Positions 1 to 6,434 of a stretch of 7,475 nucleotides of DNA are shown here, in pieces; position 1 is the stretch's first letter, and each line of letters opens with the position of its first letter. Source of the stretch: Lachnospiraceae bacterium UBA7027 (lineage in GTDB: Bacteria > Bacillota > Clostridia > Lachnospirales > Lachnospiraceae). A model generated the notes under the pieces. It saw nothing but the letters and a program-made list of their open reading frames with translations, had not been told where the DNA came from and searched no databases. The stretch is taken from NCBI GenBank assembly GCA_002494135.1, contig DLBG01000075.1:1-7475 (forward strand). Reading direction: 5' to 3'. A program made the translations under genes and the position numbers.

Positions 1-1235
1 CCGGTTCCCTTGAATTCCTCATAAACCACGTCATCCATCTTTGAGCCCGTATCCACAAGTGCCGTGGCAAGAATGGTAAGGCTGCCGCCCTCTCTCATGT
101 TTCTGGCCGCACCGAAGAAGCGCTTCGGCATATGAAGTGCCGCGGGATCCAGACCACCGGATAACGTACGTCCGCTGGGCGGAATTACCTGGTTATAGGC
201 TCTGGTCAGTCTTGTAATGGAGTCCAGAAGAATGATGACATCCTCTTTATGCTCCACAAGTCTCTTTGCACGTTCAATTACCATTTCGGAAACTCTTTTG
301 TGATGTTCCGGTGTCTCGTCGAAGGTGGAATAGATTACTTCCACGTTCGGTCCCATGATTGCTTCCTTAATATCGGTAACTTCCTCGGGACGCTCGTCAA
401 TCAGAAGGATAATCATGTGCATATCCGGATTGGAATGCTTCACGCATTTCGCAACGGCCTTTAACAGCGTGGTTTTACCTGCCTTCGGAGGTGAAACGAT
501 CATACCTCTCTGGCCCTTGCCCACGGGAGACATCAGATCCATAATACGCATGGAAACAGGGGCTCCCGGAATATCCAGACGAATTTTCTCATCGGGGAAA
601 ATCGGTGTCATGTTCTCGAACGCATAGCGGTGCGCGATGCTTTCGGGCGAATATCCGTTTATTTTCTTTACATAAAGAAGGGCCGAGAATTTCTCGGTGG
701 GTGCCTTGACTTTCGTGTTGCCTTCAATCATGTCACCGGTTTTGATTCCGAAACGTTTTACCGTCGCCGGTGCCACATATACGTCATTGCTTCCGGGCAG
801 ATAATTCTCGCTTCGGATGAAACCGAATCCGTCCGGCATAACTTCGATGATGCCGCATACCGTAACGTTACTGTCAAGAGAGGAGATGTCCTCTTCACTC
901 TCTTCCGCCTGTGCAGATTTTTTCTCATCGACAGGCTTTCTGTCTTCGGAAAATTTTCTTTCTTCGGCAGGTTTTCTCTCTTCAACAGGCTTTCTCTCTT
1001 CAACAGGCTTTCTCTCTTCAGCCGGTTTCTTCTCTTCGACGGGCTTTTTCTCTGCCTCGGTCTCTTTTCCGGCAACCGGCTTCGGACTGCTGTCTTTTAA
1101 TTTCTGCTTCGCTTCCTCGGCCACAAGAATATCCACGAGTTCTTCCTTTTTCATGGAAGTATACCCTTTCACGCCGATTTCCTTTACAACTGCTCTTAAA
1201 GCAGACAAACTGAGTGTCTCATACTTTTCTCGCAT
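1..1235 (-). CDS. rho: Transcription termination factor Rho, 3' end cut off by window edge
   Basis: Rho is the hexameric RNA-dependent ATPase that binds nascent transcripts and releases RNA polymerase. About 412 codons are visible by translating the minus strand. Residues 5-41 resemble the helical Rho_N domain. Residues 52-118 are a charged low-complexity insertion with seven hexapeptide repeats (64-105). Residues 125-160 are the cold-shock-like RNA-binding domain (EVMPDGFGFIRS). The RecA-like ATPase follows, with Walker A PPKAGKT (249-255), LIDERPEEV carrying the catalytic Glu (278-286), Walker B VIILLDS (333-339) and KRFFGAARN (371-379). The window cuts the gene at EEFKGTG, in the secondary RNA-binding loop. 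By comparison with E. coli Rho, roughly 95 C-terminal residues should lie outside, giving a protein of about 505 residues against 419 in E. coli; the excess is the insertion. The ATG at 1235 is preceded by an AGAGGGG ribosome site at good spacing. No frameshift is visible. Identification is very secure. Confidence 0.97.
   Translation of the reverse strand, partial: MREKYETLSLSALRAVVKEIGVKGYTSMKKEELVDILVAEEAKQKLKDSSPKPVAGKETEAEKKPVEEKKPAEERKPVEERKPVEERKPAEERKFSEDRKPVDEKKSAQAEESEEDISSLDSNVTVCGIIEVMPDGFGFIRSENYLPGSNDVYVAPATVKRFGIKTGDMIEGNTKVKAPTEKFSALLYVKKINGYSPESIAHRYAFENMTPIFPDEKIRLDIPGAPVSMRIMDLMSPVGKGQRGMIVSPPKAGKTTLLKAVAKCVKHSNPDMHMIILLIDERPEEVTDIKEAIMGPNVEVIYSTFDETPEHHKRVSEMVIERAKRLVEHKEDVIILLDSITRLTRAYNQVIPPSGRTLSGGLDPAALHMPKRFFGAARNMREGGSLTILATALVDTGSKMDDVVYEEFKGT
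921..1046 (-). repeat. 18-bp tandem repeat encoding KPxEER hexapeptides within rho
   Basis: Seven consecutive in-frame 18-bp units encode KPVEEK, KPAEER, KPVEER, KPVEER, KPAEER, KFSEDR and KPVDEK (Rho residues 64-105). The central units are nearly identical at the DNA level, so replication slippage could change the copy number. The array lies in the insertion between the helical N-terminal domain and the RNA-binding domain, which is variable in length and composition across Rho proteins. Alternating Lys/Arg and Glu suggests a disordered or single-helix charged linker. Confidence 0.9.
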
Positions 1236-1347
1236 ATACTCTACCCCTCTTTAAAAATTATAAACTTTCTTTCCAAAACGGGATTTCTACCTAGATTGTT
1301 CGGTAACCATGATACAATAGATACACCTGCCACTCGCAGGCAAATAT

Positions 1348-1376
1348 ATTATACATCACGTTCGGAAAAATGAAAA
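1348..1376 (-). promoter_or_regulatory. Probable sigma-A promoter of rho
   Basis: On the minus strand a perfect TATAAT (1348-1353) follows a TTTTCA -35 (1371-1376, 4 of 6 matches to TTGACA) with a 17-bp spacer. Transcription would start near 1341 and give a leader of about 105 nt before the rho ATG. That leader begins with a short GC stem (1326-1340, CCTGC/GCAGG). Rho autoregulation through its promoter-leader region is known in Bacillus subtilis, so the leader may be regulatory here, but no clear attenuator is visible. Confidence 0.6.
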
Positions 1377-1384
1377 GGGGGAGA

Positions 1385-1412
1385 TTGAAAATCATTTTAT
1401 TTCGGGTATAAT
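1385..1412 (+). promoter_or_regulatory. Probable sigma-A promoter of the malic enzyme gene
   Basis: TTGAAA (1385-1390) and a perfect TATAAT (1407-1412) are separated by 16 bp. The predicted start near 1419 gives a leader of about 43 nt that carries an AAGGAG ribosome site (1449-1454) 7 nt from the ATG. It is back to back with the rho promoter; the two -35 elements are 8 bp apart. Confidence 0.7.
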
Positions 1413-1461
1413 CTTTATGGATTACATTTTGAAGAAACCGTAAGAAAAAAGGAGAACTCCC

Positions 1462-2613
1462 ATGACTAATGCGGAACAGGCACTGAAACTACACGAAGAG
1501 TGGAACGGTAAATTAAACGTTACCTCCAAAGCAAAAGTTAATTCCAGGGAAGATCTGGCACTCGCCTACACCCCCGGAGTTGCGGAACCCTGCAAGGTAA
1601 TTGCACAGGATCCCGAGAAAGCATACATCTATACCATGAAAGCAAATACCGTTGCCGTCGTTTCCGACGGAAGCGCCGTTTTGGGGCTCGGTAACATCGG
1701 ACCTTATGCCGCAATGCCCGTCATGGAAGGAAAGGCCGTTTTATTTAAGGAATTCGGCGGCGTCAATGCAATTCCCATCTGCCTTGACACGCAGGATACC
1801 GAGGAAATCATCAAGGCCGTAAAATATTTAGCCCCCGGCTTCGGCGGCATCAATCTGGAAGATATTTCCGCTCCCCGCTGCTTTGAAATCGAGGAGCGCT
1901 TAAAAGAAATGCTGGACATCCCCGTTTTTCACGATGACCAGCACGGAACCGCCATCGTGGTTTTAGCGGGCTTGATCAATGCCCTGAAAGTAACCGGAAA
2001 GAAAAAAGAAGAATGCAGGGTTGTCGTAAACGGTGCCGGAAGCGCCGGTGTCGCCATCACCAAACTGCTTCTGCGTTACGGCTTTACCAACGTGATCATG
2101 TGCGATAAGTCCGGAATCCTGGATGCATCCTCCGAAGGACTGAACTGGATGCAGAAGAAAATGATGGAAGTCACCAATTTAAATCATGAAACCGGTACGC
2201 TTGCGGATGCCTTAAAAGGTGCCGATGTCTTCGTCGGCGTATCCGCTCCGAACCTCGTATCTCCCGAAATGGTTGCTTCCATGAACAAAGACTCCATCCT
2301 CTTCGCGATGGCCAACCCCGTTCCGGAAATCATGCCGGATGTGGCAAAAGCAGCCGGTGCGAAGGTTGTGGGAACCGGACGCAGCGATTTCCCGAATCAG
2401 GTAAACAACGTCATCGCCTTCCCGGGCATTTTCAAAGGAGCTTTGGAAGGAAGAGCCAGACAGATTACCGAGGAAATGAAGCTTGCTGCAGCAAATGCCA
2501 TTGCAAACTTAATTCCCGATGACGAATTAAACGAAAACAACATTCTGCCCGAAGCCTTCTACCCCACCGTTGCACAGGTTGTGGCCGAGGCAGTCAGGTC
2601 ACACATAAAATAA
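1462..2613 (+). CDS. NAD(P)-dependent malic enzyme, short bacterial type
   Basis: It oxidatively decarboxylates malate to pyruvate and CO2 with NAD or NADP, linking C4 acids to pyruvate in the cytoplasm. The 383 residues fit the short bacterial form (Bacillus YtsJ-like) that lacks the phosphotransacetylase-like tail of large MaeB proteins. Visible active-site features are the catalytic Tyr36 in AYTPGVAEPC, Lys91 in MEGKAVLFK, metal ligands E133-D134 in NLEDISAPRC and D159 in FHDDQHGTA. The Rossmann dinucleotide loop is NGAGSAG (190-196), and a second conserved block is FAMANPVPEI (281-290). Cofactor preference cannot be decided from the sequence; Asp215 sits near the end of the second Rossmann strand. 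The ATG is well placed after AAAAGGAGA. No U-tract terminator follows the stop, so transcription probably continues into the DUF4364 gene 76 bp downstream. The last seven codons are duplicated just after the stop. Confidence 0.96.
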   Translation: MTNAEQALKLHEEWNGKLNVTSKAKVNSREDLALAYTPGVAEPCKVIAQDPEKAYIYTMKANTVAVVSDGSAVLGLGNIGPYAAMPVMEGKAVLFKEFGGVNAIPICLDTQDTEEIIKAVKYLAPGFGGINLEDISAPRCFEIEERLKEMLDIPVFHDDQHGTAIVVLAGLINALKVTGKKKEECRVVVNGAGSAGVAITKLLLRYGFTNVIMCDKSGILDASSEGLNWMQKKMMEVTNLNHETGTLADALKGADVFVGVSAPNLVSPEMVASMNKDSILFAMANPVPEIMPDVAKAAGAKVVGTGRSDFPNQVNNVIAFPGIFKGALEGRARQITEEMKLAAANAIANLIPDDELNENNILPEAFYPTVAQVVAEAVRSHIK

Positions 2614-2637
2614 AAAGCAGTCAGATCAGACATAAAA
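2590..2637 (+). repeat. Tandem 21-bp repeat at the malic enzyme 3' end (27-bp period)
   Basis: The segment 2590-2610, encoding the last seven residues AVRSHIK, recurs at 2617-2637 with 19 of 21 bases identical (differences at 2598/2625 and 2602/2629). The 27-bp period keeps the copy in the same frame beyond the TAA stop, where it would read AVRSDIK. It looks like a local duplication that left a 3' remnant outside the gene. Confidence 0.8.
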
Positions 2638-2638
2638 A

Positions 2639-2655
2639 ATCAGATTACATCTGAT
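2639..2655. promoter_or_regulatory. Inverted repeat upstream of the DUF4364 gene; possible operator
   Basis: ATCAGA-TTACA-TCTGAT is a perfect 6-5-6 inverted repeat that ends 34 bp before the DUF4364 ATG. The half-site TCAGA also occurs twice directly upstream (2621-2630). No T-run follows, so it is not a convincing terminator. A weak promoter (CAGACA 2627-2632, 17-bp spacer, TCTGAT 2650-2655, each 4 of 6 matches) would overlap it. Because the next gene looks like a winged-helix protein, an operator is possible; a minor RNA hairpin or chance are alternatives. Confidence 0.35.
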
Positions 2656-2689
2656 AAGAAACCGAATTTTACATTTACCGGAGGCCGAC

Positions 2690-3202
2690 ATGCAGGAACC
2701 GCTTACCTTATACAAGTTAATGATTCTCTATATTCTGGATGTTGCCAAAGATTCGGTTAAAAAAACCCTGGTCGGGAACTGTATCATTGACCAGAATTAC
2801 ACGGATTACCTGACCGTCCAGACCGCCATCGGCGAACTTACGGAAGGAAGTTTCCTTTCCGCCGAGAAGAAAGGAAATGCGACTTTCCTTTCCATAACAT
2901 CGGAAGGCAGAAACGCCCTGAATCTTTTTCTCGGGAATTTAAACGAGGAAATCCGTTCGGACATTGAGAACTATTTAAAAGAACACCGGACGGAAATCAA
3001 CACCTCTTCTTCCGTTCTTTCAAACTACAGACGCACCTTAAACGGCGAATATGAAGCCTCCCTGGTTGCAAAAGACCGCGGCCGGAACCTGGTGGAAATA
3101 AAACTTACCGTTCCCACCGAGGAAATCGCCTCGGGCATCTGTTCAAACTGGCAAAAGGACAACGCACAGATTTACCGCTTCCTTACGGAAAAACTGTTTT
3201 AA
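2690..3202 (+). CDS. DUF4364 family protein, probable winged-helix regulator
   Basis: This 170-residue protein matches, by recognition, the DUF4364 family common in Clostridia; no biochemical function is known to me. Residues 4-20 (PLTLYKLMILYILDVAK) form a first helix. Residues 33-60 contain a helix-turn-helix-like segment, with the putative recognition helix around TVQTAIGELTEGSFL. Residues 61-72 (KKGNATFLSITS) form a short hairpin like the wing of PadR/MarR-type DNA-binding domains, and EGRNALNLFLGNL follows as a helix. The C-terminal half (about 100-170) is mixed and holds SNYRRTLNGEYEASLVAKDRGRNLVEIKLTVPT, typical beta strands of the family. There are no membrane segments and no signal peptide. 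GGAGG (2680-2684) lies 5 nt before the ATG and fixes the start. It probably shares the malic enzyme transcript and ends at the terminator 10 bp downstream. DNA binding is inferred from shape only. Confidence 0.85.
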   Translation: MQEPLTLYKLMILYILDVAKDSVKKTLVGNCIIDQNYTDYLTVQTAIGELTEGSFLSAEKKGNATFLSITSEGRNALNLFLGNLNEEIRSDIENYLKEHRTEINTSSSVLSNYRRTLNGEYEASLVAKDRGRNLVEIKLTVPTEEIASGICSNWQKDNAQIYRFLTEKLF

Positions 3203-3211
3203 CAAAAAGAA

Positions 3212-3238
3212 AAGAGTACCGGATATTTCGGTACTCTT
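3212..3238. terminator. Bidirectional Rho-independent terminator between convergent genes
   Basis: A perfect 10-bp stem (AAGAGTACCG/CGGTACTCTT) with a 7-nt loop sits between the stop of the DUF4364 gene and the stop of rarA. On the plus strand it is followed by ATTTATTCTT. On the minus strand it is followed by TTCTTTTTGTT, the better U-tract. It can therefore end both convergent transcripts, and is probably more efficient for rarA. Confidence 0.88.
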
Positions 3239-3253
3239 ATTTATTCTTCTGTT

Positions 3254-4609
3254 TTATTCTTCCGTTTTCTTCTTTCCCACGGTCTTTCCGCCGCCTTTTA
3301 TTCGTAGCATATGCTCGCGAATCTTCGCCTCGTAACCGAGTTCTCCGGGTACGTAGAATTTTTCGCCCTTTAATTCATACGGCAGATACTGCTGGTCCAC
3401 ATAATGATTCGGATAATCATGGGAATATTTGTATCCGTCCCCGTGTCCAAGCTTGCCCGCAGACTTGTAATGCGCATCTTTTAAATGATTGGGAATATCG
3501 AGGTTTCCGGTTTTACCGACCTCGGACATGGCCGCGCTGATCGCATTCACCGCGGAATTGCTTTTCGGCGCGCAGGCCACATATGCCGCAGCCTGGGAAA
3601 GAATAATCTGCGCTTCCGGCATGCCGACACGCTCCACGGCAAGCGATGCGCTGACTGCCACCTGCAGCGCCTGCGGATCCGCATTGCCCACGTCTTCCGA
3701 CGCACAAATCATGATTCTTCTTGCAATAAAGGTCACGCTTTCACCGGCGGAGAGCATCCTTGCCAGATAATACACCGCAGCATCGGGATCGGAGCCCCGC
3801 ATGCTTTTGATGAAAGCCGAAATCGTATCGTAATGATTGTCTCCCGATTTATCGTAGCGAAGCACCTTCTTCTGAATACATTCTTCCGCCACGTCAAGCG
3901 TGATATGAACCTTTCCGTCCTCACTGCGGGGAGTGGTCAGTACGGCGAGTTCCACCGCATTCAGGGCATGTCTGGCATCTCCCCCCGCCATGTCCGCAAG
4001 GAATGCTGCCGCCTCATCGGTAATGTCCGCCTTGTAAATTCCCATTCCGCAGTCCGCATCCGTAACCGCTTTCCGAATGAGCGTTTCGATGTTCTCTTCG
4101 GAGAGCGGCTTTAATTCAAAGATCACCGATCTGGAAATCAAAGCGCCGTTTACCTCAAAATACGGATTCTCCGTGGTTGCACCGATTAAGATTAACGTCC
4201 CGTCCTCCACGAAAGGAAGCAGGTAATCCTGCTGCGCCTTGTTGAAACGGTGAATCTCGTCCACGAAGAGAATGGTCCGCTTCGCATACATGGCAAGCGT
4301 CTCTTTCGCCTTCTCCACGACCTCTTCCATTTCCTTCTTGCCGGAAGTCGTTGCATTGATCTGCATAAATTCCGATGCCGTGGTATTGGCGATTACTTTG
4401 GCAAGCGTTGTTTTGCCGGTTCCCGGCGGTCCGTAGAAAATAACCGAGCGAAGTTTGTCCGCCCGAATCGCTCTGGTAAGCATTTTATCCTCGCCTAAAA
4501 TATGCTCCTGTCCGACCACCTCATCGAGGGTCTTCGGGCGCATTCTCGCAGCTAAAGGCGCTTCCTGCTTTTCCATATTTTTTTCTCTTGCATAGGAAAA
4601 AAGGTCCAT
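3254..4609 (-). CDS. rarA: Replication-associated recombination protein A (RarA/MgsA), AAA+ ATPase
   Basis: RarA belongs to the Mgs1/WRNIP1 family of clamp-loader-like AAA+ ATPases that act on stalled replication forks and single-stranded DNA gaps. The 451-residue length is normal. Visible features are the N-terminal MDLFSY and PLAARMRPKTLDEVVGQEHILG; Walker A GPPGTGKT (60-67); Walker B ILFVDEIHRF (113-122, D117 and E118); sensor 1 GATTEN (143-148); arginine finger LISRS (R160); and sensor 2 GGDARHALN (R213). The C-terminal oligomerisation domain follows, with the family signature MRGSDPDAAVYYLARML (270-286), RRIMICASEDVGNADP (297-312) and YKYSHDYPNHYVDQQYLP (393-410). The ATG at 4609 has a GGAG ribosome site 6 nt upstream. 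A second in-frame ATG at codon 12 lacks a ribosome site and would remove the conserved start. The gene is transcribed alone, with its own promoter and the shared terminator. Everything expected is intact. Confidence 0.97.
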   Translation of the reverse strand: MDLFSYAREKNMEKQEAPLAARMRPKTLDEVVGQEHILGEDKMLTRAIRADKLRSVIFYGPPGTGKTTLAKVIANTTASEFMQINATTSGKKEMEEVVEKAKETLAMYAKRTILFVDEIHRFNKAQQDYLLPFVEDGTLILIGATTENPYFEVNGALISRSVIFELKPLSEENIETLIRKAVTDADCGMGIYKADITDEAAAFLADMAGGDARHALNAVELAVLTTPRSEDGKVHITLDVAEECIQKKVLRYDKSGDNHYDTISAFIKSMRGSDPDAAVYYLARMLSAGESVTFIARRIMICASEDVGNADPQALQVAVSASLAVERVGMPEAQIILSQAAAYVACAPKSNSAVNAISAAMSEVGKTGNLDIPNHLKDAHYKSAGKLGHGDGYKYSHDYPNHYVDQQYLPYELKGEKFYVPGELGYEAKIREHMLRIKGGGKTVGKKKTEE

Positions 4610-4638
4610 TTTCGTCTCCGTAAATAAAATACACTGCT

Positions 4639-4667
4639 ATTGTACATCATAGTTTCCCGCTTCGCAA
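4639..4667 (-). promoter_or_regulatory. Probable sigma-A promoter of rarA
   Basis: On the minus strand TTGCGA (4662-4667) and TACAAT (4639-4644) are separated by 17 bp. The predicted start lies near 4632, giving a leader of roughly 23 nt that contains the ACGGAG ribosome site of rarA. Its -35 lies only 2 bp from the -35 of the divergent promoter. Confidence 0.6.
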
Positions 4668-4669
4668 AC

Positions 4670-4698
4670 TGGACATTATGATGTAAAAAGGATATATT
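4670..4698 (+). promoter_or_regulatory. Probable strong promoter placing the transcript start at the ATG at 4706
   Basis: TGGACA (4670-4675, 5 of 6) and TATATT (4693-4698, 5 of 6) are separated by exactly 17 bp. The usual start point 6-7 bases after the -10 falls at 4705-4706, which is the annotated ATG of the downstream gene. The only ribosome-site-like sequence, AAAGGA (4687-4692), lies inside the promoter spacer, 13 nt from the ATG, and would not be transcribed. The arrangement predicts a leaderless mRNA. Confidence 0.6.
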
Positions 4699-4705
4699 TG
4701 ATTTC

Positions 4706-6433
4706 ATGAGCACAGGCAAAGACTTAACCGGGCATATCCTTTTCATGGACCGCGCACATTCTCTGGCGGTTGTTTTTCTGATTGCCGCGATTTTACTTGC
4801 CCTCGTGATTCTTTTCTACAGTCCCCTGAAGGACCGTGTACGCAGAATTCCCGCCGTCATCGGCATTCTCTTCGCATCCCTTGCAGCCTTCGTCTGCATC
4901 CTCTCTTCCTCCATGGGAACCCTTGTTTTTCTCCCTTCCGAATCGCCGGATCAGGCTGCGGAAGAATTTATGAGAGCCTTAAGCCAGAGAAACGAAGAGG
5001 CCGCATCTTCCATGCTTGCCGCAAAGGAAGAACTCTTTTTTGTTCCGCAGGGAAACGACGAAGAGGAAAACCTGTGCAACGAGGCACTGAAATACAGTTT
5101 TTCCTATGAACTTCTGGACGAATGCGAAAGAACTGGAACCTCGGCAACGCAGAAAGTGCGTCTGACCTATCTGGATTTCAACAAACCCGTTTCCGACATC
5201 TACGATACGCTTTTCGAGGAGCTGGAACAGAAAGTCGAAAACCGGAAAAAATCCGAAGTCTATGACGAGAATAATAACTACCGTCCCGAAATTCTCGAGG
5301 AAGTCTACAGCGATTCCATTAAAAAAGTTCTGTCAAAACCCGACGCATACTGTATCACCGCTGACTGCAGTCTTTTACTTACATACCGGGACGGGGAATG
5401 GAAGGTCACGGCCGATGATGCACTAAAACTGGCCCTCTCCGGCAACACCCCGGCGGGCATGAATGCTTCGAACCGCTTAAAAAGCGAAGTTTTAAAAGAT
5501 CTGACCTACATTCCCAAAACCTATAAACTCCCGGAAGATGCGACCGCCGGTCCGAAACCGAATCCGGACAAATACGGCTCCACCGACAATCCCGAAGACA
5601 TTTTAAATCTGATGGCTTCCTGCCCTCTTTTGACGGACGGAAAGGAACCGTTCTTTTCCGCCGACTCCGAATTCATCGGCAAAGACATTCTGTATTACGC
5701 CGACGACACCATTCTGACGGTTACCTGGAAAGAAAAATGCCAGGGACATTTCTGTACCTTCTCGGAAGTCTATATCGCGGATCCGTCGCAGTTTCGCAGA
5801 AAACTTTCCGCAGATACCTTCGGCTCCTCCGTTCAGAAATTTGCAACCGAATTGTCCAAAGAGACGAATGCCGTTGTTGCCATGAACGGCGATTTCTACC
5901 GCTTCCGTAACGAAGGCATGACGGTTTACCAAAGAAAACTCTACCGCTTCAATCCGTTCAAACTCGATATCTGCCACGTGGATGCCTTCGGAAATCTGAA
6001 ATTCTCCCACGGCGGAGATTTAAAGAAACCCGAGGAAGCCGAACAGTACATAAAAGACAATAACATTCTTTTCTCCATGTGTTTCGGCCCCGTTCTTGTG
6101 GAAAATTACGAGCCGCAGACCTGTCCGGCCAACTATCTGCTCGGCCAGGTTACCTCACGTTATTCCCGCTCCTGTCTTTCCCAGCGGGGCGACTGCCATT
6201 ACCTTCTGATGACTTTAAATCACGGCCACGGCTGCCCTACGGCAACCATTGACGAGCTGCGCAACGTGATTGTTTCCAAAAACGTTGAGAATTCCTACAC
6301 CTTAGACGGCGGCCAGACCGGAGAAATCATTATGCAGCATAAAGTATTAAACCAGATTGATTTCGATACGGAGCGGACCGTCAGCGATATTCTCTATTTT
6401 GTAACCGCAATACCGGAGGACGAAAACGAGTAA
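4706..6433 (+). CDS. Membrane-anchored phosphodiester glycosidase (NAGPA) domain protein
   Basis: The C-terminal part (about 325-570) matches the phosphodiester glycosidase/NAGPA fold, which hydrolyses sugar-1-phosphodiester bonds. Family landmarks are VVAMNGDFYRF (390-400), FGPVLVENYE (460-469), SRYSRSCLSQR (484-494) and LDGGQTGEIIM (533-543, in place of the more common DGGGS), followed by ERTVSDILYF (556-565). Two hydrophobic segments at about 17-38 and 48-75 should be membrane helices and leave the bulk outside the cell. Residues 81-240 form an acidic, NTF2-like/DUF4878-like region (DQAAEEFMRALSQRNEEAASSML; closing LTYRDGEWKV at 225-234), assigned by shape only. Thirteen cysteines lie in the predicted outer part, which suggests disulfides. 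The natural substrate is unknown; a phosphodiester-linked envelope polymer is a guess. The ATG at 4706 lacks a usable ribosome site, and codon 14 (4745) is a worse alternative. The Lgt-like gene follows after one base. Confidence 0.85.
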   Translation: MSTGKDLTGHILFMDRAHSLAVVFLIAAILLALVILFYSPLKDRVRRIPAVIGILFASLAAFVCILSSSMGTLVFLPSESPDQAAEEFMRALSQRNEEAASSMLAAKEELFFVPQGNDEEENLCNEALKYSFSYELLDECERTGTSATQKVRLTYLDFNKPVSDIYDTLFEELEQKVENRKKSEVYDENNNYRPEILEEVYSDSIKKVLSKPDAYCITADCSLLLTYRDGEWKVTADDALKLALSGNTPAGMNASNRLKSEVLKDLTYIPKTYKLPEDATAGPKPNPDKYGSTDNPEDILNLMASCPLLTDGKEPFFSADSEFIGKDILYYADDTILTVTWKEKCQGHFCTFSEVYIADPSQFRRKLSADTFGSSVQKFATELSKETNAVVAMNGDFYRFRNEGMTVYQRKLYRFNPFKLDICHVDAFGNLKFSHGGDLKKPEEAEQYIKDNNILFSMCFGPVLVENYEPQTCPANYLLGQVTSRYSRSCLSQRGDCHYLLMTLNHGHGCPTATIDELRNVIVSKNVENSYTLDGGQTGEIIMQHKVLNQIDFDTERTVSDILYFVTAIPEDENE

Positions 6434-6434
6434 A

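Noticed and set aside
758..1075. Minus-strand 105-residue Arg/Lys-rich open frame
   Set aside because: It lies in another frame of rho on the same strand; its composition is an artefact of the repeat region.
630..1254. Plus-strand open frames with repetitive Phe/Ser-rich translations (630-1100, 817-1254)
   Set aside because: They are antisense to rho; the repeats simply mirror the KPxEER-coding 18-bp units. There is no ribosome site and the low-complexity protein is implausible.
1257..1262. TATAAT on the minus strand close to the rho start
   Set aside because: It has no acceptable -35 at 16-18 bp and would start transcription only about 15 nt before the ATG, within the ribosome-site region; the upstream promoter at 1348-1376 is better.
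2639..2655. Inverted repeat as a terminator of the malic enzyme gene
   Set aside because: The stem is only 6 bp, AT-rich, and followed by AAGAAACC rather than a T-run, so intrinsic termination is unlikely.
3485..4114. Plus-strand 209-residue open frame opposite rarA
   Set aside because: It is antisense to the conserved rarA ATPase and C-terminal domain, with His/Arg-rich composition and no recognisable domain or ribosome site.
4677..4682. TATGAT as an alternative -10 for the glycosidase gene
   Set aside because: Upstream -35 candidates (TTTCCC at 18 bp) match poorly; TGGACA-17-TATATT is clearly better. It would still leave the distant AAAGGA as a ribosome site, so it remains a weak alternative to the leaderless model.
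5603..6010. Minus-strand 135-residue open frame opposite the NAGPA domain
   Set aside because: It is a shadow of conserved glycosidase codons; no ribosome site or family match.
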